Source: Candidatus Altimarinota bacterium
Lineage (GTDB): Bacteria; Patescibacteriota; Gracilibacteria; BD1-5; UBA6164
Assembly: GCA_028713225.1 (NCBI GenBank)
Contig: JAQTOS010000002.1
Span: forward strand, 1-64,000
Direction: 5' to 3'
Length of the DNA: 64,000 bases
Shown: positions 42,743 through 53,069 of the stretch, in pieces
Position numbering within the stretch: the first letter of the stretch is position 1
Layout: the number at the start of each line of letters is the position of its first letter
The notes under the pieces: model-generated
What the model saw: the letters and a program-made list of their open reading frames with translations, nothing else
What the model was told of the DNA's origin: nothing
Databases searched by the model: none
Translations under genes and position numbers: made by a program

Positions 42743-43099
42743 TTAGAAAAAGTATACAATCGCTGAGTTTATAATAATAATTAAGCAATTTAGTACAAAA
42801 CTAAAAAATAATAGCCCAATGCTTATATTTTTATTCTCGGTGATAACCGTTTTTTCGATTTCTTCTATTTCTACGGTTTCACTTGTTAATATATTGTCTT
42901 CTACTTTATACATTACATAGGGGGTTTTAATTCTCCACATAATAAATAGAAGCCACATTAAATTTATCCCAAGCACAAGAAACAAAGATGCTAAGTTTGG
43001 TTTTATAGTAAGATTTATTACCGCTGATAGTAATACTAACATTAAAAACTTACTCATAACATCAATTTTATAATATGCGTAAAGAACAGTAACTTTCAT
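42743..43099 (-). CDS. Small membrane protein, probably acquired
   Basis: 118 residues from the ATG at 43097-43099, chosen over an upstream in-frame ATG because AAGGAAAAGGA precedes it. Three membrane segments (about 17-33, 41-55, and 95-116) with an acidic loop (NILTSETVEIEEIEKTVITENK). No TGA codons; few glycines, all GGN. A TTGACT/TATAAA promoter lies upstream and a hairpin downstream. No family recognised. Confidence 0.65.
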   Translation of the reverse strand: MKVTVLYAYYKIDVMSKFLMLVLLSAVINLTIKPNLASLFLVLGINLMWLLFIMWRIKTPYVMYKVEDNILTSETVEIEEIEKTVITENKNISIGLLFFSFVLNCLIIIINSAIVYFF

Positions 43100-43132
43100 T
43101 CCTTTTCCTTTTTGTGTATTTGTTTGCAAAAA

Positions 43133-43160
43133 TTTATAATTAAATTTAATTTAAAGTCAA
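43133..43160 (-). promoter_or_regulatory. Promoter of the 42743 gene
   Basis: TTGACT (43155-43160), TATAAA (43133-43138), spacing 16 bp, minus strand. Confidence 0.55.
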
Positions 43161-43240
43161 TTTTATTTTTGACAAATATTAAGTTTTAATTATACATTAT
43201 TCTAATTAGATATTTTATTTTTTTAAATATTTTCTAAAAT

Positions 43241-44887
43241 ATGCCAAAGAAAATGGATGTAGAATGACTTAGTATAAGTACAAATTCAAAATGAGAGGAT
43301 TTTAGATTGGAAGGAGTAAAGGATGAAGTTGGTAAAATAGTGAATGTGAAAAATGTTAGAATTTTGTATAAACAATCAAATGATTTTTTGAGATCTTTGG
43401 AATCGCCTAAAAATTTAGAAGAATTTATTTCTTTTAGAGAATCTATAAATTCACAAATAGATGAATTATTTGTTTGAATTTTATCGAGTGAAACAGATAA
43501 TTTTAGATTATCATTTTCAACAAGTGATGTAAATTTCCTTATTTGAGATGAAGGAAAAAGAATGGAGTTAGAAGAATTTATTTTGAAAAAACATAATATA
43601 TATTTTTATTATTTAAGTGAAGCTTTAAGATTAGGGAAGCTTGATTTATTATTTTCAAAAACTGATTTAAATACTTTGAATAATCTTATAGATTCAAATA
43701 TTTTTCAGTATATGAATGAACTTTTGTTGATTTGGCAAACAGATTTACATACTTGAAAAAATATAGATATTCCTGAGAGATGAGAGGATTTGAAATATGC
43801 ATGACTTGTTGATTGAAAATTTGTTCCTTACAAAGAATTACTTAGCCCTGAAATTATAAAAAAAGAATATTTAGCAAATATCGAAAATAGTGATTTTAGA
43901 AAATATTTTTTTAAAAATTTAGTAAAATTTTTAAATTCAGGAGTAAGACCATTTGAAGATTGGTTAAAAGCTGAACATTTTGCTATAAATACTTGGGAAG
44001 ATTCTAATTCAAAATTATCTCTTAATACATCTATTGAAACTTATCAAAAAGAAAATATTTTAGTTGATTTAGAACTTGAAGTTTTTCTAAAACAAGAAGA
44101 TAATCAATATAAAGAATCAGCAACAAATTTATCACAAAAATATTTCTTGGAAGATTATAATATTTGATCTATAAAATTTTATTTAACTGAACCTATTTTA
44201 TCATCGGGTGTTGTGTGATTTAAAAATGTTTTAGGAAAGAGTTTTCCAAATAATCCAACAATAACAGAAGAAAGATGAACTCTTATCTACACTGTTATAT
44301 GAAGGTTAGGAGAAAAAACTCTTGTAAAAGCACAATCTTTTATTGATGCTTTATGAATGAAAGATGTAAATTCAGAGTCTTTTGCAAAAAAATCTATAGA
44401 CCATGTTGCTTTTCATGAATACTGACATAGTTTATTTATAAAATGAAATAAAAATTCTCAACTTGAAGAGACAAAGGCTAGTTTGTTTTATCTTCTTTCT
44501 ATTTACGACCAAAATAAAAAAGAAGCATTTACAGAAGATTGGATAGAAGATTTCTTGAAATTTATGATAGTTGAAGCAACTAGAAAAGTAAAAAATAAAG
44601 ATGTTCCAGACTATATTCAATATGTTATAAGAGAAAAATTTTCATTGAATTGAATGTTTAAAAACTGACTTATTTTCTGGCAAGAAAACGGAAATATCTG
44701 AATAAATCCCGATAAAGAAGCTTTTGCTTGATTTTTAGAATATTCAAAAGATTTACTTTTTAGTATAAAAGAAATCTATAAAATGGATAATATAAAAGAA
44801 GTTGAAACTGAGATGTTAACAGAATTATACAAAGATACTATGGAAAATATAGAACTTATTTATAGTAAAATAGTTCCGCAAAAATAG
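43241..44887 (+). CDS. Zincin-type metalloprotease-like protein
   Basis: 548 residues, no signal peptide. An HExxH zinc motif, HVAFHEYGHSLF (His392 and His396), is followed about 15 residues later by QLEETKASLFYL, where a Glu can be the third ligand as in gluzincins. The large N-terminal part and the C-terminus are unrecognised. A cytosolic peptidase is likely. TGA codes the Gly of HEYGH, so the motif is only visible in code 25. Confidence 0.7.
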
Positions 44888-44981
44888 AATAATTTTAGAG
44901 TGGCTTAAATACTGCTCTTTTTTTAATTTATTTTTTGACTTTTTTCGGCTTATCCATATAATCTCCTCGCTAATTTTGTAT

Positions 44982-45059
44982 GGTGCTCGTAGTTCAGTTG
45001 GTTAGAATGCCAGATTGTGACTCTGGAGGTCGAGGGTTCGAACCCCTTCGAGCACCCCA
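44982..45059 (+). tRNA. tRNA-His (GTG)
   Basis: Cloverleaf with acceptor GTGCTCG/CGAGCAC, an extra 5' G (G-1) facing discriminator C73 as required for tRNA-His, anticodon GTG in the loop TTGTGAC, T arm GAGGGTTCGAACCCCTTC-like and encoded CCA at 45057-45059. Confidence 0.96.
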
Positions 45060-45135
45060 TTTTTTTTGTAATGACTACATAAAATTTTATGTAAGATTGC
45101 AAAAATTTATTTATTTTTTAATTTTTTAATTGCTT

Positions 45136-46374
45136 ATGGCAACTAATGACATGGCTCTTTTTGAAGAGTTATTAAGTCAAGCACCTGCAATTAACTATCC
45201 AAAAACTGGAGATATAGTTAATTGAACTGTAGTTAAGGTGGAAAAAAAGAACATACTTGTAAATGTTGCAAATCAATTTACAGGGCTTGTTGTTTCTAAA
45301 GAAATTGGTAATACTGTAGATCTTGCTGCTCTAACTGAAGGTTCTAATATCGAAGTTATGGTTTTAGGAGATTCTGTAGAAAAAGGTTTATTAATTCTTT
45401 CATTGAAAAGAGCTAATCAAATCAGAAATATTACTAATCTTACTAAATACTTCACTTCTGAAGAAATTATTAAAGTTAGACCTACTGAAGCTAATAAAGG
45501 TTGATTACTTGTTGATATCGATGGTTTAAAATGATTTATACCAGTATCTCAATTAACTCCTATTCATTATCCTAGAGTAGAAGGAGCTGATCCTGAAAAA
45601 ATACTAGAACATTTAAATGGTTTAGTTGGTAAAGAATTTACTGTAAGAGTAATAAACGTAGACGAAGCGGGTAAAAAAATCATATTCTCTGAAAAAGCTG
45701 CTATTTCTGAATGAAGAAAGAAAGCTCTTGAAACTTTAAAAGTTGGAGATACTGTAGAATGAGTTGTAAGTGGTATATTAACATATTGATTATTCGTAAC
45801 TTTTGATGGTTTAGAATGATTAGTTCATGTATCTGAAATAGATTGGGGACATGTAAATGATCCTTCAAAATTTGCTAAAGTTGGACAAAAAGTTAAAGTT
45901 AAAGTTATTGGACTTGATTCAGATAAAATATCTCTATCAATGAAAAGATTACAAGAAAATCCTTGGGAAGTTCTTGCTAGAAAATATAAAATTAATGACA
46001 TTATTAAAGCTCCTGTTTCTAGAATATCACAATTTGGTGCATTCTTAGATTTAGAAGGTGGAATTCAAGGTCTTATACATTTATCTGAAATCTCACACGG
46101 TGTTGTTAGAGATATTAGAGAACACATCAAAGTTGGTCAAGATGTAGAAGCAAAAATCATAAATTTTGATCCTATTACTAAAAGAATAGGTCTATCATTA
46201 AAAGCTTTAGTTGAAGCTCCTGCTAAGACTGAAGAAACTGCTACTGCTGAAGCTCCTGCTACAGAAGTAAAAGAAAAAAAAGCTCCTGCTAAAAAAGCTG
46301 CTCCTAAAAAAGAAGCTGCAGTTGAAGCCCCAAAAACTGAAGAAATTACTATTTCTGGAGAAGGGATCAACTAA
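45136..46374 (+). CDS. rpsA: 30S ribosomal protein S1
   Basis: 412 residues with four S1 RNA-binding domains (about 25-90, 105-180, 195-262 and 280-350), for example GGLLVDIDGLKGFIPVSQL and GLFVTFDGLEGLVHVSEI, then an Ala/Lys/Pro-rich tail (APAKKAAPKKEAA). Four domains are common outside Proteobacteria. Unlike rplU and tsf it does use TGA. In a genome with few Shine-Dalgarno sites S1 may matter for start selection (inference). Followed by rpsB and tsf. Confidence 0.95.
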
Positions 46375-46476
46375 AAAAGATTTTATTCCGATTATACTTC
46401 CTGCTAGCTAAAACTGGTCACGGTATAAGATGACGATAAAATGAATATTTATAATTTAAGGATAAAAACAATAAAA
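46375..46476 (+). promoter_or_regulatory. rpsA-rpsB intergenic, possible rpsB leader
   Basis: 102 bp with higher GC than its surroundings in the middle (ctagctaaaactggtcacgg). TTATAC and GTATAA could form an outer stem. This may be a ribosomal leader or promoter; no named element recognised. Confidence 0.3.
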
Positions 46477-47265
46477 ATGGAAAAGAAAACATTAAGCGAA
46501 ATGTTTGAAGCTAATATGCATATTGGTAACAAATCAAACTACCGGAATCCAAAAGTAAAAGAATATATATATGGTGCTTCTAACTGAGTTCATGTTATAA
46601 ACTTAGTAAAAACTGCTGAAAAAATCGAAACTTTAAAAGCTGCTTTAACTACTGCTACTAAAGAAGGAAAAAAAGTTTTAATAGTTGCTACTAAATTACA
46701 AGTAAAAGATGCTTTTGTTAAATTAGCTATCGATACTGGTTCTTTCTACGTATCAGAAAAATGGGTACCAGGTCTTTTAACTAATTTCAAAACAATTAAA
46801 AAAAGAATTGCTACTTATATAAAATTATCAGAAGATTTAGGTTCTGGAGCATTAGACGTTTTAACTAAAAAAGAAAAAGCTGTTAAAATGCTTGAACTTG
46901 AAAAATTAGATAAATCATTCAAATGATTAAAAGAAATGAATAGAGTTCCTGAAATTATATTCGTAGTTGATGGTGTTTTTGAAGCTCAAGCTTTGAGAGA
47001 AGCTTCAATTTTAGGATTGACTTCATACCAAATCATTAATACAAACTGAGATATTGATTTAGCTTCTGATTTTGCTTTAGCTAATACAAACTCTACTAAA
47101 GCTATGGCTTACTTAGCTAGTACTTTTTCTGGAAGTATCGTAAAAGGTGCTAAAAGAGAAGCTTCTGCTACTGTAAGAATGGATGCTCCTAAAAATTGAG
47201 CTCCAACAGCTAAAACTTTTGTTAAAAAAGCTGATGTAAAACCTACTGAAGAAGCTGCTGCTTAA
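46477..47265 (+). CDS. rpsB: 30S ribosomal protein S2
   Basis: 262 residues. uS2 binds the 30S platform with S1. Family pattern: MFEANMHIGNKSNYRNPKVKEYIYG, VHVINLVKTAEKI, WVPGLLTNFKTIKKRI, and PEIIFVVDGVFEAQALREA. C-terminal extension is Ala/Lys-rich. A few glycines are TGA. Sits between rpsA and tsf as is common for rpsB-tsf. Confidence 0.96.
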
Positions 47266-47303
47266 TTAACTTTGGAAACAAATTATATTTTTACAAAAAG
47301 AAT

Positions 47304-47753
47304 ATGCGACCAAATGGAAGTCCTTTAGGAGAAAATTCAAATTCTAAATCAAATGATGAGTTTGATGTTTTGGAAGAAGCTACATTTAAAGAGGAAACTC
47401 CTAAAACTGAAGAATCTTTTGATGAAGGAACAAATAAAGACAGATTTAATTATGTTATTTCATATGTTCCACCATTATTTTTCTTACTTCTTTTTACTGA
47501 TGTAGAGAGAAGTGAGAAACTTGATAAACATCTTAAACAATCACTTGTTTTATTTACTCTGTTTATTTCACTAGTTATATTTTTCTCTGTAATCTGAGCT
47601 GGGTTTCTATCTAGAATTATAACATTGATATATATTTGAGCGTTTGCTTATCTAGCATTCAATGCCTATAATTTTAAATATATAGAATTACCATCAGAAA
47701 AAGAGATGATGTGATTTTTTGATAAATATCTTTTCGACAAAATAAAAAAATAA
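47304..47753 (+). CDS. Small membrane protein between rpsB and tsf
   Basis: 149 residues. An acidic N-terminal stretch (about 1-45, FKEETPKTEESFDEGTNKD) precedes about three membrane helices (YVISYVPPLFFLLLF, LVLFTLFISLVIFFSVI, LIYIGAFAYLAFNAY). The pattern, including KHLKQSLVLF, resembles DUF4870/Tic20-like small proteins but weakly. It interrupts the usual rpsB-tsf pair and is probably co-transcribed. Confidence 0.6.
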
Positions 47754-47780
47754 TATTTTACTTTTTAACAAATACTTATT

Positions 47781-48566
47781 ATGGCAATAACTGCTGCACA
47801 AGTAAAAGAATTAAGAGATATTACTGGTATCTCAATGATGGAGTGTAAAGAAGCTCTAACTTTGACTGATGGTGATATTGACAAAGCAATAGATGAACTT
47901 AGAAAAAAAGGTTTAGCTAAAGCTGCAAAAAAAGCAGATAGAGAAACTACTGAAGGGGCTATTAAAATAGCTACTGAAGGAGATAAAGCTTATGTTGTAT
48001 CTGTATCTTGTGAAACTGATTTCTTAGCGAATTCAGATAGATACCAAGTTATGCTTGATGCTACTATCAATTTCTTGAAAGCTAATGGAGAAGACTCTAT
48101 TGCTGCTGCTCAAGAAATGATAAACAAAGATTTTGCTCTAGAAATGGGGGAAAATTTACAAGTAAGAAATTACAAAATTATGACTGGTGTAGCTTTTGGT
48201 GCTTATGTTCATTCAAATAGTAAATTAGCTGCACTAGTTGTTGCTAACATAGCTGCTGATGAAGAAAAACTAAAACAAGTTGCTATGCATGTTACAGCTT
48301 CAAATCCAGATTTTTTAAAAGCTTCTGAAATTTCAGCTGATGTAATTGCAAAAGAAAAAGCTATTCAATTAGAAATGATGAAAGCTGATCCAAAAATGGA
48401 AGGAAAACCTGAAGAAGTTTTATTAAAAATTATCGAAGGTAAAATGTCTAAATTTGCATCAGAAGTATCACTTCTTGAACAAGCATTTGTTATGAATCCA
48501 GATCTTAAAGTAAAAGACTTTATTGGAGAAAATACTTTAACTGCATTTTACAGATATAGTATATAA
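47781..48566 (+). CDS. tsf: Elongation factor Ts
   Basis: 261 residues. Nucleotide exchange factor for EF-Tu. N-terminal UBA-like domain AAQVKELRDITGISMMECKEAL, then the conserved core TDFLANSDRYQ, VAMHVTASNPDFL and the C-terminal FGEN-type region (LKVKDFIGENTLTAFYRY). All 13 or so glycines are GGN and none is TGA, like rplU. Resident gene nonetheless, from family and context. Confidence 0.96.
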   Translation: MAITAAQVKELRDITGISMMECKEALTLTDGDIDKAIDELRKKGLAKAAKKADRETTEGAIKIATEGDKAYVVSVSCETDFLANSDRYQVMLDATINFLKANGEDSIAAAQEMINKDFALEMGENLQVRNYKIMTGVAFGAYVHSNSKLAALVVANIAADEEKLKQVAMHVTASNPDFLKASEISADVIAKEKAIQLEMMKADPKMEGKPEEVLLKIIEGKMSKFASEVSLLEQAFVMNPDLKVKDFIGENTLTAFYRYSI

Positions 48567-48656
48567 TTAAAAAAAGATAATTTTTGAAATACTTTGTATA
48601 ATACGAATTAAGCCTTGTAAAAAGTATAAAAGCTATTTCAAAAATTTTTCTTTTGA

Positions 48657-48731
48657 AGCTCCATAGTTCATCGGTTAGAATTCAGGACTCCAAATCCTGC
48701 GAGCTGTGTTCGATTCACAGTGGGGCTGCCA
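48657..48731 (+). tRNA. tRNA-Trp (CCA)
   Basis: Acceptor AGCTCCA/TGGGGCT with one G-T pair, anticodon stem CAGGA/TCCTG, loop CTCCAAA with anticodon CCA, discriminator G and encoded CCA. A CCA anticodon reads UGG, so UGA is not served as Trp. Confidence 0.95.
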
Positions 48732-48747
48732 TCTACATATTTAAAAG

Positions 48748-48773
48748 AAATTCGTCTTCGGGCGGATTTTTTT
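48748..48773 (+). terminator. Terminator after tRNA-Trp
   Basis: Stem aaattcgtc/ggcggattt with a TTCG tetraloop, then T-run. Confidence 0.85.
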
Positions 48774-48844
48774 GTTTTATTTATAGCCTTTTTAAGAGAA
48801 AAAGATATAATCCATAAAATTATAAATAATAAGATAAATATTAA

Positions 48845-49657
48845 ATGTTTGAAGATATTATAAATCTGGTTTTGGCTCATCATGAGGATTTCACTTATGA
48901 GGAAGTAGAAGAAGTATGTCAGGATTTTTATGATAAAATTCCAAAGAAAATAAAAGAAGAAACAAAGCTTAAGAGATTGAACAAATACATGACTGTAGAA
49001 TTTGAATTAGAGAGCAAAGAATTCACATTTGAGTGAGAATCGACTAAAGAATATTCACTAGAAACGATTCCAAAATCTTTATTTGAATGAAAATCTAAAA
49101 TTGTTTCAAGTCTTATAAATATCAAAAATCTAAATAAAAATATTGAGCAAACTTATTTATTTGAAAATGCTGAATTAAAAGTAAATTCAAGAGATAAAAT
49201 AGCACTTATTTGAAAAAATTGAGCAGGTAAAACGACTCTTTTAAAGATGATTATTTGAAAGGAAGAAAATTTAGATTGAGTAATAGATATTGCTCCTGGA
49301 GTGAAAATTGGATATTTATCTCAAGATTTATTTTGGAAATCAGATAAAAATACTCTTAGAGAAGAAATGTTAGATTTATTTCCAGAAATAAATAAACAAA
49401 TAGAAAGATTAAATGAAATCAAGGAAAATCCTGAAGCCTGGAAAGAAACAGAAGATTTAAATAAATTATTAGTTGAAAATGATTGATTTAAAAAACATAC
49501 ACTTCAACTTGAAATACTTAAATATTTCTGATTTTCTGATGAACAATTAGACTTTAATGTGTTGCAATTATCAGGTTGAGAACAAACAAAAGTTCAAATA
49601 GCCAAATTTTTGATACAAGAAGTGGATTTATTTATTTTGAAAATTTTCTTAATGTAA
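48845..49657 (+). pseudogene. ABC-F ATPase cut off before its Walker B motif
   Basis: 270 residues left. After about 90 unusual N-terminal residues, an ABC domain begins with SLINIKNLNKNI; Walker A is GKNGAGKT (123-130) and the signature LSGGEQTKVQIAKF lies near 242. The sequence then reads QEVDLFIL, where DEPTNHLD should follow, but instead runs into KIFLM and TAA. From that point DNA belongs to a standard-code-like gene on the other strand. Half of domain 1 and all of domain 2 are missing, so it is probably non-functional. Confidence 0.8.
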
Positions 49658-49902
49658 AATCTAGGGTCGCTATCATTTCTGGCACAGTGACTATCATCTT
49701 CGATAAGTTCATACTTTTGTAGATACTCATCATAAGTTTTTTGGCCAATATTACTATTTCCGCCAGATTGTCTGTGTTGCCAGCCTTTAGTTGAAAATTT
49801 TTGGTCGTGGAAACTTCTTCGTTCAACTGTAATTGCTGTTGTTCCAAGATGTTCCTGAGCCAAAGAAATTTCAAAATCATTTGCTGTATTATCTTCTAAC
49901 AT
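49655..49902 (-). pseudogene. Foreign gene fragment joined to the broken ABC-F
   Basis: Starts at the ATG at 49900-49902 after GGAGG, the strongest Shine-Dalgarno in the window. It encodes about 83 residues (MLEDNTANDFEISLAQEHLG..., then WQHRQSGGNSNIGQKTYDEY..., NDSDPRFY) with GGN glycines only. Its frame continues into the antisense of the ABC-F gene and meets TGA at 49594, so the natural 3' end seems lost at the joint. No family recognised. The exact joint between about 49640 and 49660 is uncertain. Confidence 0.6.
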
Positions 49903-49926
49903 ATAAACCTCCAATAGTTTAGTAAA

Positions 49927-49957
49927 TTTATAATAAAAGTATTATAGTATTTGTCAA
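49927..49957 (-). promoter_or_regulatory. Promoter of the 49655-49902 fragment
   Basis: TTGACA (49952-49957) and a TTATAAA-type box (about 49927-49934) on the minus strand, spacing 17-19 bp. Confidence 0.5.
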
Positions 49958-50026
49958 TTTCTTTTTTATTTCTCTAATTTTAATATTTTCTTATAATACA
50001 AAAAATATAAATTAAATAAAAAAATT

Positions 50027-50236
50027 ATGGATATTGATGTAAATTTGCTATATGCTGGAATAATTTTTGGAGCATTTGGAATGTGATATTTTGTTTATGG
50101 AAAACGAAACTCTAAATTAATAGCTTTGTTGTCGGGAATAGTACTTATGGTATTTCCATATTTTGTGACAAATATTTACTATGTTGTTGGAATTGGTATC
50201 TTTTTTATTATTCTACCATTTATTATAAGATCATAA
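50027..50236 (+). CDS. Small membrane protein, 69 residues
   Basis: Two membrane helices (LLYAGIIFGAFGMGYFVYG and LIALLSGIVLMVFPYFV) and a third hydrophobic tail. One Gly is TGA, so a resident gene. It ends 2 bp before the next start and is probably co-transcribed with it. Resembles short hypothetical membrane proteins with a GxxxG-rich first helix; function unknown. Confidence 0.65.
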
Positions 50237-50238
50237 AA

Positions 50239-50808
50239 ATGCAATATACAATTACTTATTCTTCGGCTCGTCATTGATATGTTAGACTTATGCCTGATAT
50301 GAGCTTGAAATTAACAATTCCACGCAAGAAATCTGGAGATAAAAATTTTGAAAATATCTTGCTGGAAAAATGAAAACAATTACTTGTTAGATATCAAAAG
50401 AGAAATGTTACAAAAATAGAATCTATTACAGAAGACTTTGTTCTGATATTTTGAGAAAAAATAGATTTGGCAAATATTTCTGGAAATCTGGATAAATACT
50501 TGAAAGAATTATTTATTTTAGAAAGTACGAAACTTTTGGATAAATATTCAGCTTTTTTAGGAATAGCTTACCATAAACTAAGTGTTAGAAAATTGAAATC
50601 TAAATGGGGTTCTTGTACTCATACAAATAATATTTCTCTTAATTTGAATCTAGTTCATTTGGATAAGAAATTCTTGGAATATGTTGTTGTTCATGAAATT
50701 TGTCATTTGAAAGAAAAAAATCATTCAGTCAGATTTTGGGATTTAGTAGCTATTTTTTCTTCTGATTACAAAGAGATTAGAAGGGAATTAAAGAGAATTA
50801 GTTTCTAA
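50239..50808 (+). CDS. YgjP/SprT-like metallopeptidase (DUF45)
   Basis: 189 residues. The zinc motif HEICHLKEKNHSVRFW (His152, Glu153, His156, then His162) and the preceding SVRKLKSKWGSCTHTNNISLNLNLV are the hallmarks of the YgjP family. Start at 50239 immediately after the previous stop. Cytosolic metal-dependent hydrolase of uncertain role. Confidence 0.88.
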
Positions 50809-50811
50809 AAT

Positions 50812-50858
50812 AAAAAGAGTAGTAAACGCACACCCCGCGTTTACTACTCTTTTTACGT
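50812..50858. terminator. Strong bidirectional terminator
   Basis: Eighteen-base perfect arms (aaaaagagtagtaaacgc and complement), seven-base loop, between convergent genes. Part of the right arm (gtttactactttttt) is repeated directly after. Confidence 0.9.
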
Positions 50859-50870
50859 TTACTACTTTTT

Positions 50871-51755
50871 TTATTTTAATTTCCATTTTATTACTTTTAA
50901 TACGCTTGTTACAATTCAATCACTATTTGATTTTAAATCTGAATTTAGATTCGCATTTGCAAAAGTAAAAGTTTCTAAATCTGCTGATTTTCTTATTCAA
51001 TTATATAGAAGTCAATATAGTCTCAAATCTCTGATAGAAAAATTATCATGACTTATTTTTATATTTTCATCTCAAAAATATTTTTTAAATTTTCAACTAT
51101 CTTTATTGTAATAATTTATCTTATTTTTAGAAAAATTTATAAAATCAATTATTTCAGATTTAAATTCTTCTAAACTTATTTTACCAGGATTATAGTATCT
51201 AGATGTTATTTGAAAAGCTCACCATCAATTTGGAGGATTATCCAAATTACAATTATGTTCTTTTTTCCACATTGCAATTATAAGTTCAGTTGGGAAATCT
51301 TGTTCTTTGGCAATAGCATCGATAAAATCATAATTTTTTATACACGCATTTGTTATTTCTCAAGATATTTCTTTCCCGTAAGTATCTATTAGATTCTGTT
51401 TTGGATTTATTTTTATAGCTTTTGCTAGGCTTACTTTTTTTTCAGGAGTTTTTATTTTTACTGCTTTTTGAGGATGTTCTTTTTTATCTTTTTCTATATA
51501 AGCAACTAGACTATTTTTGATTATTCTCAAAAAATATATAGTTCTTTCATTTTCCCTATTTGTTTCTATATATTTATTTATTTGATTTTTTAGAATTTCT
51601 ATTCTCTCTACTCATTTATTTTTATAAATGCTATCTATTTTTGTTTGTATAGTTTGCAATTTTATATTTTCTTCTTGAGTAGGCGAATAAGTAGCATAAG
51701 AACTACTAGTTAATATAATGCTAGACACTAAAATGCAGGCAATTATTTTTCTCAT
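50871..51755 (-). CDS. Exported transglycosylase-like protein
   Basis: 294 residues with signal peptide (MRKIIACILVSSIILTSSSYA). A coiled, charged region (about 25-100) is followed by a lysozyme-like domain: FPTELIIAMWKKEHNCNLDNPPNGGGAFQITS, where Glu in KKEH fits the catalytic acid of SLT-type lytic transglycosylases and GGGAFQITS the second motif. Probably a peptidoglycan-cleaving enzyme. Assignment is by pattern only. Confidence 0.65.
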
Positions 51756-51905
51756 GAATTATTTTTTATTTATAATGTTGCCTGATTTTAAGTATAAATT
51801 ATTTTTTTCCAAACTTTTTGCTCTTGACTCTTTTAATTTACTTGATTTTTGGCAATCTTTTATTATTATGCATTTATACTTTTATACAATAATTTTTTTG
51901 CTTTT

Positions 51906-52349
51906 ATGAAAACTACTTTTTATATGCTAGTTATAGTAATTGTTTCATATATTTTACTTGTATTTATTTCTCCAAGTGTAGCTGATAATATAGGAGATAA
52001 ACTTGGAATAAAAGATACAAATGAACAAATTAGAAATTTTAAATCTGGTTTAGATATTTTTTCTACAAATACTTCAACTTGAACTAGTGTGGAGAATAGC
52101 TGAACTAGTGCAACAAATACAGGTACGTGAGTAAACCCATTAGAACAGGTTACAGATTTACAGTGATGAGTTATGCAAGCTAGAGATATTATCACAAACA
52201 AAATTTCAGAAACAAAAACTGATCTAGATGATACTAGAAAAGCAGTTGATGAAACGAATAAAAATATTCAAAAAACTCAAGATTCAATAAATGCTACTCT
52301 TGATTCTGTAAATCAAGTACAAACTTCTTTGTGAAAAATAGTTAAATAA
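51906..52349 (+). CDS. Membrane-anchored coiled-coil protein
   Basis: 147 residues. One N-terminal membrane helix (FYMLVIVIVSYILLVFISP), a Thr/Gly/Asn-rich linker (NTSTGTSVENSGTSATNTGTG) and a C-terminal coiled coil (ETKTDLDDTRKAVDETNKNIQKTQDSI). No enzyme domain. It is 21 bp upstream of dcd. Structural or scaffold role possible. Confidence 0.6.
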
Positions 52350-52370
52350 TTTTAATAATAAAATAGTAAT

Positions 52371-52949
52371 ATGATATTAGCCGATAGCGAAATAATAAAG
52401 AGATTGGAATCAGGAAATATAGAACTGATTCCCACTAATGGAATAATTTATGATAATAGACAAGTTGGTCCAGCAAGTCTTGATTTTAGATTAGGAAATG
52501 TTTTCAAATCTTATAAAAGAGATAATTTAACAGTTATTGATCCAAAAATTGGAGTAGATGAAAAACATGTAGAAACGATTAGAATTCCAGATTGAGAAGC
52601 TTTTATACTTCATCCGAGACAATTTGTACTTTGAGTTACTCGAGAAAAAATCAAACTTCCAACAGATTTAGTTGCTAGATGTGAGGGAAGAAGTTCTATT
52701 GGTAGACTTGGAGTTATTATACATTCTACAGCAGGATTTATAGATCCAGGATTCGAAGGAACAATTACTCTTGAAATAACAAATATAAATGAAGTACCAA
52801 TTGCTCTTTACCCTGGAATGAGAATAGGACAATTTGCATTTGAACTTTTAGAATGAGAAGTTATAAATTCTTATGATAAAAGAAAAGGTAGTAAATATAT
52901 GGGACAAATAGAACCAGAAATAAGCAGAATAGCTCTAGATATATACTAG
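52371..52949 (+). CDS. dcd: dCTP deaminase
   Basis: 192 residues. Makes dUTP from dCTP for thymidylate synthesis (or dUMP directly in bifunctional forms). Conserved: [26 protein letters not shown] (catalytic region with the nucleotide-binding Arg/Ser), [19 protein letters not shown], and the C-terminal KGSKYMGQ. Start MILADSEI is the typical Dcd start. Confidence 0.94.
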
Positions 52950-53069
52950 GGCTATTTTTTTATAAATGTCTATATTAATTTTACTTATTTTTAATAATTT
53001 TTTTGCAAAATCATATTTTTTCGGTTAGAATACCTCTCGTTAATTTATTTAATAATTTTTTATAGACTT

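Noticed and set aside
44894-44925. Terminator between the zincin gene and tRNA-His
   Set aside because: Only a short imperfect agag/ctct stem before the T-run; too weak to list.
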